Shown here one piece after another: positions 1-5,870 of a stretch of DNA of 12,385 nt. The DNA is taken from the NCBI GenBank assembly GCA_015491275.1, contig WFWF01000047.1:1-12385 (forward strand). Reading direction: 5' to 3'. Positions within the stretch are counted from its first letter, which is position 1. Every line of letters starts with the position of its first letter. The notes under the pieces are model-generated. The model worked only from the letters and a program-made list of their open reading frames with translations, had not been told where the DNA came from and searched no databases. The position numbers and the translations under genes were made by a program. Source of the stretch: Aquificales bacterium (GTDB taxonomy: Bacteria > Aquificota > Aquificia > Aquificales > Aquificaceae).

Positions 1-21
1 GGGGGCTTTCCTCCCTTCCGT

Positions 22-40
22 CCCTAATAATATAGGGGGA
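22..40 (+). promoter_or_regulatory. Shine-Dalgarno and possible masking hairpin of the first gene
   Basis: A purine-rich run, AGGGGGA at 34-40, sits five bases before the ATG at 46 and is a good ribosome-binding site. It lies in the right arm of a small dyad: CCCTA at 22-26 pairs with TAGGG at 33-37 across a six-base AT loop, with one more possible G-U pair outside. The stem is short and may be unstable at high growth temperature. The binding site is well supported; a regulatory role for the hairpin is speculation. Confidence 0.4.
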
Positions 41-45
41 ATGCT

Positions 46-1428
46 ATGAGAAGGCAAGTGTTAAATTTAACACTGCTTACTGCGTTACTTACTCCGATGG
101 CGATAGGTACGGAGATCATCTCCGACGAAGAGCTTGATGATGTGAGCGGTGCGGGCGTTCAAGGGGTAGTAACTCCTGGTCTTCCACCTTCAACTCACCA
201 AGATAATAATAATGACTCTTTAGTAGTACATACAACTGGTGGTGGTGGTGGTAATATATTAAATTTAGCAGTTTCTGTTGGTGCTGGTGGTAGTAATTTG
301 CTTTATAATGTCAGGGGAGGCAGTGTATTTGTAGATCAGTCTAACAATCAATGCAATAAAAACATTCATACCAGACAGCATCAAGAGGTTATAAACGGCG
401 GAGATTTGGGCGATGGTTCTATTCAGGACAATCAGAATGCTTCTGTATTGCTGACAAATGGTGCTCAGAATACCGGTGGTGCTATTTATACTGTGAACGC
501 AGCAGTATCTGCTGTAGGGGTAGCTACTAATATTGCATCCATGCTTCGGGCCACGGTAGGTTCTGTTACTGTAATTCAGTCAAACGAGCAGAAGCATGAC
601 AACGAGGTTGCACTCAGTGATATTGATACTATTAATCCATCCATGGCATGCGGCGGAAAGAATAGGGAAGGCTGCCAGTATATTGGAAACGGTGGAGATA
701 TGAAGACCGATGCCCATCAAAGAAATAGTCAAGGATCCGTATTCATAACTGATGATGCTCAGGCAAACAGGCAAAGTCTTCATATTGTTAATATTGCTCT
801 TTCCGCTGCAAACTCTGGTATAAATATTGCATCAGATGTTAGTTCAGCTACGGATGCGGTAATCATTCAGACAAATACCCAAAATGCGGCTAACAAGGTT
901 GCTGGCGGAAGCGTAGACGAGCAATATGAGTTCAGACAGGAAGTTGATAATGCTGGTGATGTGTGGGGTCAGGACAATAACAATCTCTCCGTTTTCATTA
1001 ACAAAAATGGTCAGAATTCAGCTCAGGGCATAAATATTGTAAACGCGGCAGCCAGTGCTATAAACGCAGGTGTTAACATAACCGCAAATGTGCAAGCGGG
1101 TAATAATGTTACGATTAACCAGACTAATGAGCAGATTGCCTGTAATTGGGTGCAAACGGACAATCCTCAGGATGTGTATAATGGCGGTTCCGTACTTGAT
1201 CACCAGTATAACAACAACGGCTCGGTGGTAGTTGGTCCTTCTTCTCCTTCTGCTGTTATCCTTATAAATGCTGCGAAGTCTGCTGTCAGTGATGCTGCAA
1301 ACATAGTGGCTGGTGTGACATGTACAGGACCTGGGTGTTCTGTATCTATTAATCAAACAAATACACAAATAGCAAACAATGTTGTGGGTGCAACCACTAC
1401 AAATCCTGGATGTATAGCATGTCCATAA
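46..1428 (+). CDS. Secreted Asn/Gln-rich repeat protein, probable FapC-like amyloid fibre subunit
   Basis: This 460-residue protein has a hydrophobic N-terminal segment (about residues 5-21) that looks like a Sec signal. It is followed by an acidic motif, ISDEELDDVSGA (residues 25-36), which matches a double-glycine leader. The rest is five imperfect repeats at about 51-108, 126-189, 224-286, 308-369 and 386-447. Each has an SV-hydrophobic strand, a NaAxSAvxxGvNIa-like core and a closing QtNxQ motif. Linkers repeat an NGGD-like motif. There are eight Cys, with a C-terminal CIAC (456-459). FapC of Pseudomonas, as I recall it, also has a secretion signal, repeats with GVN and NQ motifs, variable linkers and a C-terminal CxxC. 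The FapD-like and FapF-like genes downstream support the assignment. I infer a surface amyloid or beta-solenoid fibre subunit. A repetitive adhesin of another family is the alternative. The start is supported by the Shine-Dalgarno at 34-40. Confidence 0.72.
   Translation: MRRQVLNLTLLTALLTPMAIGTEIISDEELDDVSGAGVQGVVTPGLPPSTHQDNNNDSLVVHTTGGGGGNILNLAVSVGAGGSNLLYNVRGGSVFVDQSNNQCNKNIHTRQHQEVINGGDLGDGSIQDNQNASVLLTNGAQNTGGAIYTVNAAVSAVGVATNIASMLRATVGSVTVIQSNEQKHDNEVALSDIDTINPSMACGGKNREGCQYIGNGGDMKTDAHQRNSQGSVFITDDAQANRQSLHIVNIALSAANSGINIASDVSSATDAVIIQTNTQNAANKVAGGSVDEQYEFRQEVDNAGDVWGQDNNNLSVFINKNGQNSAQGINIVNAAASAINAGVNITANVQAGNNVTINQTNEQIACNWVQTDNPQDVYNGGSVLDHQYNNNGSVVVGPSSPSAVILINAAKSAVSDAANIVAGVTCTGPGCSVSINQTNTQIANNVVGATTTNPGCIACP
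196..1386 (+). repeat. Five imperfect protein-coding repeats with NGGD linkers
   Basis: The repeat copies lie at about 196-369, 421-612, 715-903, 967-1152 and 1201-1386. They are clear in protein and diverged in DNA, so they are old duplications. The shared pattern is: Q-x-N-x-N-x-S-V at the start, a Gln/Asn turn, the NaAxSA helix-like or strand segment, GVNI-like residues, and QTNxQ at the end. The first copy is the most diverged and contains a pure GGT x5 run (238-252, five glycines). Linkers of 16-34 residues carry INGGDLG, GNGGDMK, DNAGDVW or YNGGSVL. The third linker differs most: the second one (between copies 2 and 3) is the longest and contains two of the cysteines. Confidence 0.8.
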
Positions 1429-1442
1429 GGGGGTGAGCGGAA

Positions 1443-1787
1443 ATGAAGAAGATAATTACTGCTTTGTTAATAGTTGGTTCCCTTTCAATGGGGCTGGAGA
1501 TTATAGGCGATAGGGAACTGGAAGAGGTCTATGCGGGTAACATCTACTACTCGGATGTGGTCTATAAGACCGCAAGCGGTGGTGGATCCTTCGGTGGAGC
1601 ATATGATCTTGTTAACTCTGTATTCATAGACGGAAATGCTCAACAGAACTCCTTCGCTCCCATTAATGCTGCCAACTCCGCGGTCAGCCAGGCTATCAAC
1701 CTCGTCATCATCATGGGTGATGTAAACGGTAATGTGGATATAGACTTCAATAACAATCTTAACAGCAATCTTAACATAGTACAGTGA
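1443..1787 (+). CDS. Small secreted single-repeat companion of the fibre protein (possible FapB-like nucleator or cap)
   Basis: This 114-residue protein starts with a hydrophobic signal segment (residues 4-18), followed at once by IGDRELEEVYAG (21-32), which aligns residue for residue with the leader motif of the preceding gene. After a Gly-rich spacer (about 44-52) it has one repeat unit (about 59-113) containing NSVFIDGNAQQN, PINAANSAVSQAINL and an Asn-rich end. The unit lines up with the fourth repeat of the large protein. It lacks Cys and the CxxC. It starts 14 bases after the preceding stop behind GGGGGTGAG (1429-1437), so the two are almost certainly co-transcribed. A minor or nucleating fibre subunit, as FapB is to FapC, is the likeliest role; a fibre terminator or FapE-like protein is possible. 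The exact family is not recognised. Confidence 0.62.
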   Translation: MKKIITALLIVGSLSMGLEIIGDRELEEVYAGNIYYSDVVYKTASGGGSFGGAYDLVNSVFIDGNAQQNSFAPINAANSAVSQAINLVIIMGDVNGNVDIDFNNNLNSNLNIVQ

Positions 1788-1792
1788 GGAGG
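1786..1792 (+). promoter_or_regulatory. Ribosome-binding site that fixes the C39 peptidase start
   Basis: GAGGAGG ends six bases before the GTG at 1799. It overlaps the stop codon of the preceding gene (1785-1787). A GTG at 1784 is also open in frame but has no comparable site upstream, so 1799 is preferred. Confidence 0.65.
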
Positions 1793-1798
1793 ATAGGC

Positions 1799-2548
1799 GT
1801 GGCGAGGCTTGTCCTCCTGTCCCTTCTCCTTTTTACATTATCCTTAGCCCATGATTTCGGTTTCGGTGAATCCGACGAGTGGGAAGAGATTGAAAAGTAT
1901 GAAAAGAGGGAAGACAAGGAGGCGCTTGTAAGGGTTATTTCGGGTGACGGGTTTTCGTATTTAACAAAGGTAAAGAAACCCCAATCTTATCTAAAAGAGA
2001 AGCATTTAGTAAGGCAGGAGCTTGATTTTAGTTGCGGTTCCGCAGCTGTAGCGACCATATTCAACTATTATCTCGGTGAACATGTAACCGAGAAAGATGT
2101 TATAGAAGGATTGTTTAAGGTAGGAAATGTAAAAAAGATTATAAAGAGGAAGGCTTTCTCCCTTTTGGATATTAAAAAATTTGCGGAATATAAGGGATAC
2201 AAGGCTGTGGGTTACAGGACCGATGTAAAGGGTTTGGTTAAGCTCGGTAAACCTGCCATAGTTACACTTGAATTGGGTAACTACAAGCACTTTGTCGTAT
2301 TCAGGGGAGTTAGGAAGGGAAGGGTATTCTTGGCGGATCCCGCTCTTGGTAATACTATTCTCTCCGTGGAAGAATTTGAACGTATGTGGTATAAAAACAT
2401 AGCCCTTGTTATAGAACCCAAGGGGGAGCCTGAGAATAACAAGCTGGCTATAACCGATGAAGATATGCAGTGGGTGCAGGAAGAGAAGGTAAGGCAATAT
2501 ATAGGATCCTATGATATAATTACTCCCAAATTACCCTTTGACTTTTAA
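1799..2548 (+). CDS. fapD: Sec-exported C39-family cysteine peptidase, FapD-like
   Basis: From the GTG at 1799 the protein is 249 residues. It begins MARLVLLSLLLFTLSLA, a clean signal peptide, so the peptidase should act in the periplasm. The C39 domain spans about residues 65-205. It has Cys79 in LDFSCGSAAVAT, the oxyanion Gln73 six residues earlier, His164 in NYKHFVVF and Asp180 in FLADPALG, so the papain-like triad is complete. No ABC-transporter domains follow, unlike bacteriocin exporters. A charged tail (about 206-249) has no known motif. FapD of the Pseudomonas fap operon is a stand-alone periplasmic C39-like peptidase needed for fibre export. Location between the repeat proteins and the barrel gene fits that role. 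Its probable substrates are the two repeat proteins, which carry C39-type leader motifs; this is inference. An extended start at 1784 would add five residues ahead of the signal. Confidence 0.78.
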   Translation: MARLVLLSLLLFTLSLAHDFGFGESDEWEEIEKYEKREDKEALVRVISGDGFSYLTKVKKPQSYLKEKHLVRQELDFSCGSAAVATIFNYYLGEHVTEKDVIEGLFKVGNVKKIIKRKAFSLLDIKKFAEYKGYKAVGYRTDVKGLVKLGKPAIVTLELGNYKHFVVFRGVRKGRVFLADPALGNTILSVEEFERMWYKNIALVIEPKGEPENNKLAITDEDMQWVQEEKVRQYIGSYDIITPKLPFDF

Positions 2549-2553
2549 AAATA

Positions 2554-3576
2554 ATGAAAAGGCTGTACTTTATACTTATCCTGATCCTTTCCCTAAGTAG
2601 TATCTTTGCTGAAGAAAAGTCCCTTGAGGAAAGAGCAAGAGAAGCCCTGCAGGAGCAAACTGCTCAACCCGAAGAGATCCTTACAATATTTGAAAGGGAT
2701 TATGTCCTTGTAAAAAGATGCAGATTTGAAATGGAAGAGATATTTTCCTATGTCTTTTATTCTGCAAACAACATATACCTTGAGAGTTTTGCTATACTGG
2801 ATCCCGTTTTTCTGACCCTCGGAGAATTCGGTGTGGAGAGGGTAAGAAGGAGTATATTCACCAACCTTATAAATCTTCGTTACGGTCTGAGAGACTATCT
2901 TCAACTTGATGTGGTTATACCTTACATATACAGGCATGATAGGATGGTTGTTGCTGAGACGGGAACAGAAAGAAACTTGCAGACTGCCAATATAGGTGAT
3001 ATAACATTCAGTTTAACATGGCAACCCGTAAGGGAAGGAAGGGTAAAGCCTGCTGTGTTGACAAGCCTCGGATTCAAGACAAAGACCGGTGTAAGCCCCT
3101 TTCTTATAGATACGATGGAAGATATACCTACAGGCAGCGGTTACTATTCTGTGAAACTCGGCTTTACCTTTATAAAATCAGTTGACCCTGCTGTTATATT
3201 TGCCAGCCTTGCTTATGCTTATAATATAAGAGAAACAGGGCTGGACACGGTTGTTATTACTGAGCAAGATGTTTATAGATTCCAGGCTGTGGACCCAGGA
3301 GACACCATAAGTACGAGTCTTGGTATAAGCTATGCCATAACCTATAATTTTTCTATAAGTTTTCAGCTTTTACAGGACTATACTATGGATACCTATATAT
3401 GGGTTAACGGGGAAAAGAGGAGATCAATTAATTCTTCTCTTAATCTGGGGATGTTCAAGTTTAATGCTGGCTGGGCTTTTTCTTATAGGACAGGGCTTAA
3501 TCTCGGTGTTGCCATAGGCTTGACCGAGGATTCTCCCGACTACTCTTTGGAGGTAAGGGTACCTATAAGGTTTTGA
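2554..3576 (+). CDS. fapF: Outer-membrane beta-barrel transporter, FapF-like
   Basis: The 340-residue product has a signal peptide (residues 1-19, ending SSIFA), a short acidic and Gln-rich helical stretch (about 20-45), then alternating hydrophobic strands to a C-terminal Phe (VRVPIRF), as in outer-membrane proteins. The segment around 59-128 (FEMEEIFSYVFYSANNIYLE, later LRYGLRDYLQLD and VVIPYIYRHD) resembles the start of the FapF barrel as I remember it: a Tyr/Ser/Asn strand, an RYGL motif and an acidic-Pro-Tyr strand. FapF is the trimeric channel that exports Fap subunits; its N-terminal coiled coil gates the pore. Here that region is much shorter than in Pseudomonas. The start is five bases after the peptidase stop, with no clear Shine-Dalgarno, so translation is probably coupled. 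A general MetA-pathway-type porin is the alternative family. Confidence 0.7.
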   Translation: MKRLYFILILILSLSSIFAEEKSLEERAREALQEQTAQPEEILTIFERDYVLVKRCRFEMEEIFSYVFYSANNIYLESFAILDPVFLTLGEFGVERVRRSIFTNLINLRYGLRDYLQLDVVIPYIYRHDRMVVAETGTERNLQTANIGDITFSLTWQPVREGRVKPAVLTSLGFKTKTGVSPFLIDTMEDIPTGSGYYSVKLGFTFIKSVDPAVIFASLAYAYNIRETGLDTVVITEQDVYRFQAVDPGDTISTSLGISYAITYNFSISFQLLQDYTMDTYIWVNGEKRRSINSSLNLGMFKFNAGWAFSYRTGLNLGVAIGLTEDSPDYSLEVRVPIRF

Positions 3577-4338
3577 ATGAACAAGATAGTTGAGATAATT
3601 GATCTTACAAAATATATAAGTGGTAGATTGATCCTTGAAAGTGTCACCTTTCATGTGGAAAAGGGGGAGATATTTACCATAATAGGGGGAAGCGGAAGCG
3701 GAAAAACTTCAATTACAAAACATATAGTAGGGTTGTGGAAACCGACAAAGGGTTATATAAAGGTGTTCGGTAAGGATGTTACGAGTATGTCTTTTATAGA
3801 GATAGAAGAGCTCAGAAAAAATATAGGCTATGTTTTTCAGCAAGGTGCCCTTTTTGATAGTTTGACCGTTTGGGAAAATGTGGGCTTTTTCTTCCTTGAA
3901 CATGAAGATATGGAAGAGAAGGAGATAAAAAAGATAGTTAAAGAGAAGCTTAAGCTCGTTAATCTCGGTGAGGAGGTTATGGATTTGCTTCCTTCGGAGC
4001 TTTCGGGGGGTATGAGGAAAAGAGTTGCAATTGCAAGGGCTATAGCAACAAATCCCCAGCTTATTATCTATGACGAACCTACTTCCGGGCTTGATCCTAT
4101 AACGAGCAGGGTGATAGATGATCTTATATTAAGTTTAAGGGACAAGACGGGAACTACATCAATTGTAGTAACCCATGATATGGTCTCCGCCTTCAAGATA
4201 TCGGACAGGATGTTAATACTTAATAAGGGCAATGTTGTTCAAATAGGCACACCCTCGGAGATTATGAGGTCCGACATTCCTTTTGTCAGGGATTTCATAA
4301 AAAAGGGACTGGGAGATGTAAGCCTCAGGACCTCATAA
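3577..4338 (+). CDS. mlaF: ABC transporter ATPase of the MlaF (phospholipid/toluene-tolerance) type
   Basis: This is a 253-residue nucleotide-binding subunit with all ATPase motifs: Walker A GGSGSGKT (37-44), Q-loop Gln88 or 89 in FQQGALFDSLTVWENV, signature LSGGMRKRVAIARA (142-155), Walker B LIIYDEP (162-168), D-loop SGLDP and switch His200 in VVTHD. The GALFDSLTV and GGMRKRVA signatures are typical of MlaF/Ttg2A, which powers phospholipid movement between the inner and outer membranes with an MlaE permease and MlaD. No permease or MCE-domain gene is in the window, so partners must be elsewhere. The ATG follows the fapF stop with no gap, preceded by AAGG, suggesting coupled translation with the fap-like genes. 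The 3' end overlaps the convergent cfa gene by 14 bases. ATPase identity is certain; the Mla assignment is strong but based on motifs only. Confidence 0.85.
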   Translation: MNKIVEIIDLTKYISGRLILESVTFHVEKGEIFTIIGGSGSGKTSITKHIVGLWKPTKGYIKVFGKDVTSMSFIEIEELRKNIGYVFQQGALFDSLTVWENVGFFFLEHEDMEEKEIKKIVKEKLKLVNLGEEVMDLLPSELSGGMRKRVAIARAIATNPQLIIYDEPTSGLDPITSRVIDDLILSLRDKTGTTSIVVTHDMVSAFKISDRMLILNKGNVVQIGTPSEIMRSDIPFVRDFIKKGLGDVSLRTS

Positions 4339-5524
4339 GATTCTCCCCGAAAATCCTTTTCATCACCGGGTATGAATTGTTTACCCCCTTAGACATCAGA
4401 ATTTGAAAAAGATGGTTGCTTCCCACAAGAAATGACACACCTGCACTTACGAGATAAAGGTGCCACATTCTAACAAATTCTTTTCCGAATCTTTCTTCAA
4501 AGATACTTTTCTTGGATAAAAACCTTCTCTGCCACTCTTTCAGTGTAAAGTAATAGTGTATTCTCCAGTCATCAATGTCTATTAGGTTGAAACCCGCTTC
4601 CGTCATTGCTATTAATATTTCTTGTAAGCCTGGAAGATAACCGCCCGGGAATATCCTCTTTCTTATCCATCTGCTTTGGGATGATGGAACCTGCTTGCCT
4701 ATTGTGTGAAGCAGGAAAATGGTTCCGTTTTCCGCCACATCTTTTACCGCCTTAAAAAATTTCCTTATATTTTTTTTACCTACATGTTCAAACATACCCA
4801 CGGAAACTATCTTATTAAACTTAATACCTATAGAAGAAAGATCGTTGTAATGCATAAGGTAAACATTTACCTTGTTTTCAAGATTCCTTCTCTTAATCTC
4901 TTCCTGTATAAACTTATATTGATTTTCCGAAAGTGTTATCCCTACCGCATTTACACCGTACCTTTCCGACGCCTCAATGATAAGGGATCCCCATCCGCAT
5001 CCTATATCAAGGAGTCTGTCACCTTCCGTTAGCCTTAACTTTTCGTATATGATTTCCCTTTTCTTTGATTGGGCTTCGTCCAAGGACATATTAGGGTGTT
5101 CAAAGAAGGCACAGGAGTATGTCATGCTTTTGTCAAGCCATTCCCTGTAGAAATCATCATCAATGTCGTAGTGGTACTCTATATTTTCAGCCTCTTCCTT
5201 TATATTTTGGGGTTTAAGTGAGGAAAGTAGTACGCCTATGCTGTAGAGTAAACGGTTTAGAAAGGATGATTTCCCCAAGCTTATTCCGTACTTAATCACC
5301 TCTTCAAGATTTCCTTCAACTTCTATGTTTCCTGTCATGTAATTTTCACAAAAGCCCATCTCCCTGTCTATTATGCATTCAAAAAGTGCCTTCCATGTTT
5401 TAAACACCAAAGTTGTCTCAGAGTGGACATCCAGTACCTCACCCGACGGAAGTCTTATATTGAAGGACACATCAAAGTTTTTGAGGACATTCCGCAGGAT
5501 GGTTTTCCTGAGAGCTAAATTCAT
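4325..5524 (-). CDS. cfa: Cyclopropane-fatty-acyl-phospholipid synthase
   Basis: The 399-residue enzyme transfers a methylene group from S-adenosylmethionine to double bonds of phospholipid acyl chains. It shows YHYD (117-120), MTYSCAFF (134-141, with the conserved Cys138), the SAM-binding motif LDIGCGWGS (172-180), VGITLSENQ, GMFEHVG (243-249), LLHTIG (271-276) and the C-terminal aromatic region around DWRIHYYFTLKEW. The N-terminal lipid-binding domain (about 1-105) is present, so it appears complete and of normal length. The ATG at 5524 follows GGTAAGG on the minus strand. It stands alone on this strand, divergent from the small regulator at 5671 and convergent with the ABC ATPase. Aquificales membranes are known for a C21 cyclopropane fatty acid, which this enzyme would make from C20:1; the link is inference. 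Confidence 0.93.
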   Translation of the reverse strand: MNLALRKTILRNVLKNFDVSFNIRLPSGEVLDVHSETTLVFKTWKALFECIIDREMGFCENYMTGNIEVEGNLEEVIKYGISLGKSSFLNRLLYSIGVLLSSLKPQNIKEEAENIEYHYDIDDDFYREWLDKSMTYSCAFFEHPNMSLDEAQSKKREIIYEKLRLTEGDRLLDIGCGWGSLIIEASERYGVNAVGITLSENQYKFIQEEIKRRNLENKVNVYLMHYNDLSSIGIKFNKIVSVGMFEHVGKKNIRKFFKAVKDVAENGTIFLLHTIGKQVPSSQSRWIRKRIFPGGYLPGLQEILIAMTEAGFNLIDIDDWRIHYYFTLKEWQRRFLSKKSIFEERFGKEFVRMWHLYLVSAGVSFLVGSNHLFQILMSKGVNNSYPVMKRIFGENLMRS

Positions 5525-5542
5525 CCTTACCCACCCCCATAC

Positions 5543-5555
5543 TTATAATTATATA
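5543..5555 (-). promoter_or_regulatory. Possible -10 region of cfa
   Basis: Read on the minus strand, TATAAT lies at 5553-5548 in an AT-rich run, which would place transcription start near 5541, about 17 bases before the cfa ATG. The purine-rich GGGGTGGGTAAGG leader then follows. No convincing -35 hexamer is seen at the normal distance, so the call is weak. Confidence 0.35.
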
Positions 5556-5579
5556 TGCCTTTAAGAATACAGTATCAGA

Positions 5580-5616
5580 TGCAATTTTGTTGCAAAAACC
5601 AAATATTCTCAAGAAT
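5580..5616. other. Two short dyads in the cfa / regulator divergent region
   Basis: TGCAA (5580-5584) and TTGCA (5590-5594) form a perfect inverted repeat around five bases. ATTCT (5605-5609) and AGAAT (5612-5616) form another around CA. Both lie between the divergent starts and could be operator sites, but five-base arms in AT-rich DNA can arise by chance. Confidence 0.25.
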
Positions 5617-5630
5617 TTTTGTCTAAAAGT

Positions 5631-5660
5631 TTGATTTTTTCAATGAAAAATTGGTATTAT
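5631..5660 (+). promoter_or_regulatory. Sigma-70-like promoter of the small regulator
   Basis: TTGATT (5631-5636) and TATTAT (5655-5660) are separated by 18 bases and resemble -35 and -10 hexamers. Transcription would start near 5666-5668, only a few bases before the ATG at 5671. Confidence 0.5.
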
Positions 5661-5661
5661 A

Positions 5662-5678
5662 TTTCCCATTATGGGAAA
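5662..5678. promoter_or_regulatory. Palindromic operator candidate over the start codon
   Basis: TTTCCCATTATGGGAAA is a perfect inverted repeat with eight-base arms and one central base. Its right arm contains the ATG of the ribbon-helix-helix gene, and it begins directly after the -10 hexamer. Small ribbon-helix-helix proteins bind such dyads as paired dimers and often repress their own gene. Binding here would block transcription initiation. The palindrome is a direct observation; its use as operator is inferred. Confidence 0.55.
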
Positions 5679-5841
5679 AAGAGGAAGGAATTTGAGGGAA
5701 AAAGAGGCCAGAACAACCATAAAATTATCGGAAAGCTTTTGGAAAAAGCTGAAAATAGAAAGCGTAGGGAAGAAAAAATCTCTTAGTGAGCTGATAGAAG
5801 ACAAGATAAAGGAACTTGAAAAAATTAAAAAATCCACTTAG
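5671..5841 (+). CDS. Small ribbon-helix-helix (CopG/Arc-type) DNA-binding protein
   Basis: A 56-residue basic protein. After a Lys/Arg-rich arm (1-12) comes a short strand, ARTTIKLS (13-20), where alternating residues would contact DNA. Then come helix A (ESFWKKLKIESVG, 21-33), a turn, KKKSLSE, and helix B (LIEDKIKELEKI, 41-52). This is the ribbon-helix-helix order, with Ser at the cap of helix B. No Shine-Dalgarno precedes the ATG at 5671, and the inferred transcript start lies just before it, so the mRNA may be almost leaderless. The gene ends 29 bases from the convergent yqhA-like gene. No toxin partner is adjacent, so I favour a stand-alone autoregulator, possibly also acting on cfa. The antisense reading frame over the same bases is a shadow. 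Confidence 0.72.
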   Translation: MGKRGRNLREKEARTTIKLSESFWKKLKIESVGKKKSLSELIEDKIKELEKIKKST

Positions 5842-5870
5842 GTATGTATTTATTTTTATATATTGCAAGG

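Noticed and set aside
238..252. GGT x5 tract as a phase-variation switch
   Set aside because: Changes in a trinucleotide run keep the frame, so it could alter glycine number but not switch the gene on and off.
46..1787. The two leader-bearing proteins as bacteriocin precursors
   Set aside because: They have Sec-like signals, one is 460 residues with five beta-type repeats, and no peptidase-ABC exporter or immunity gene is adjacent. The barrel gene points to outer-membrane export of fibre subunits.
5640..5837. A 65-codon minus-strand reading frame antisense to the small regulator
   Set aside because: Low-complexity Ser/Phe/Leu translation that mirrors the Lys/Glu-rich plus-strand gene; no ribosome site and no recognisable fold. 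The plus-strand frame encodes a clear ribbon-helix-helix protein.
5671..5841. Ribbon-helix-helix protein as the antitoxin of a toxin-antitoxin pair
   Set aside because: No small toxin-like frame follows on the same strand; the next gene is a convergent membrane protein.
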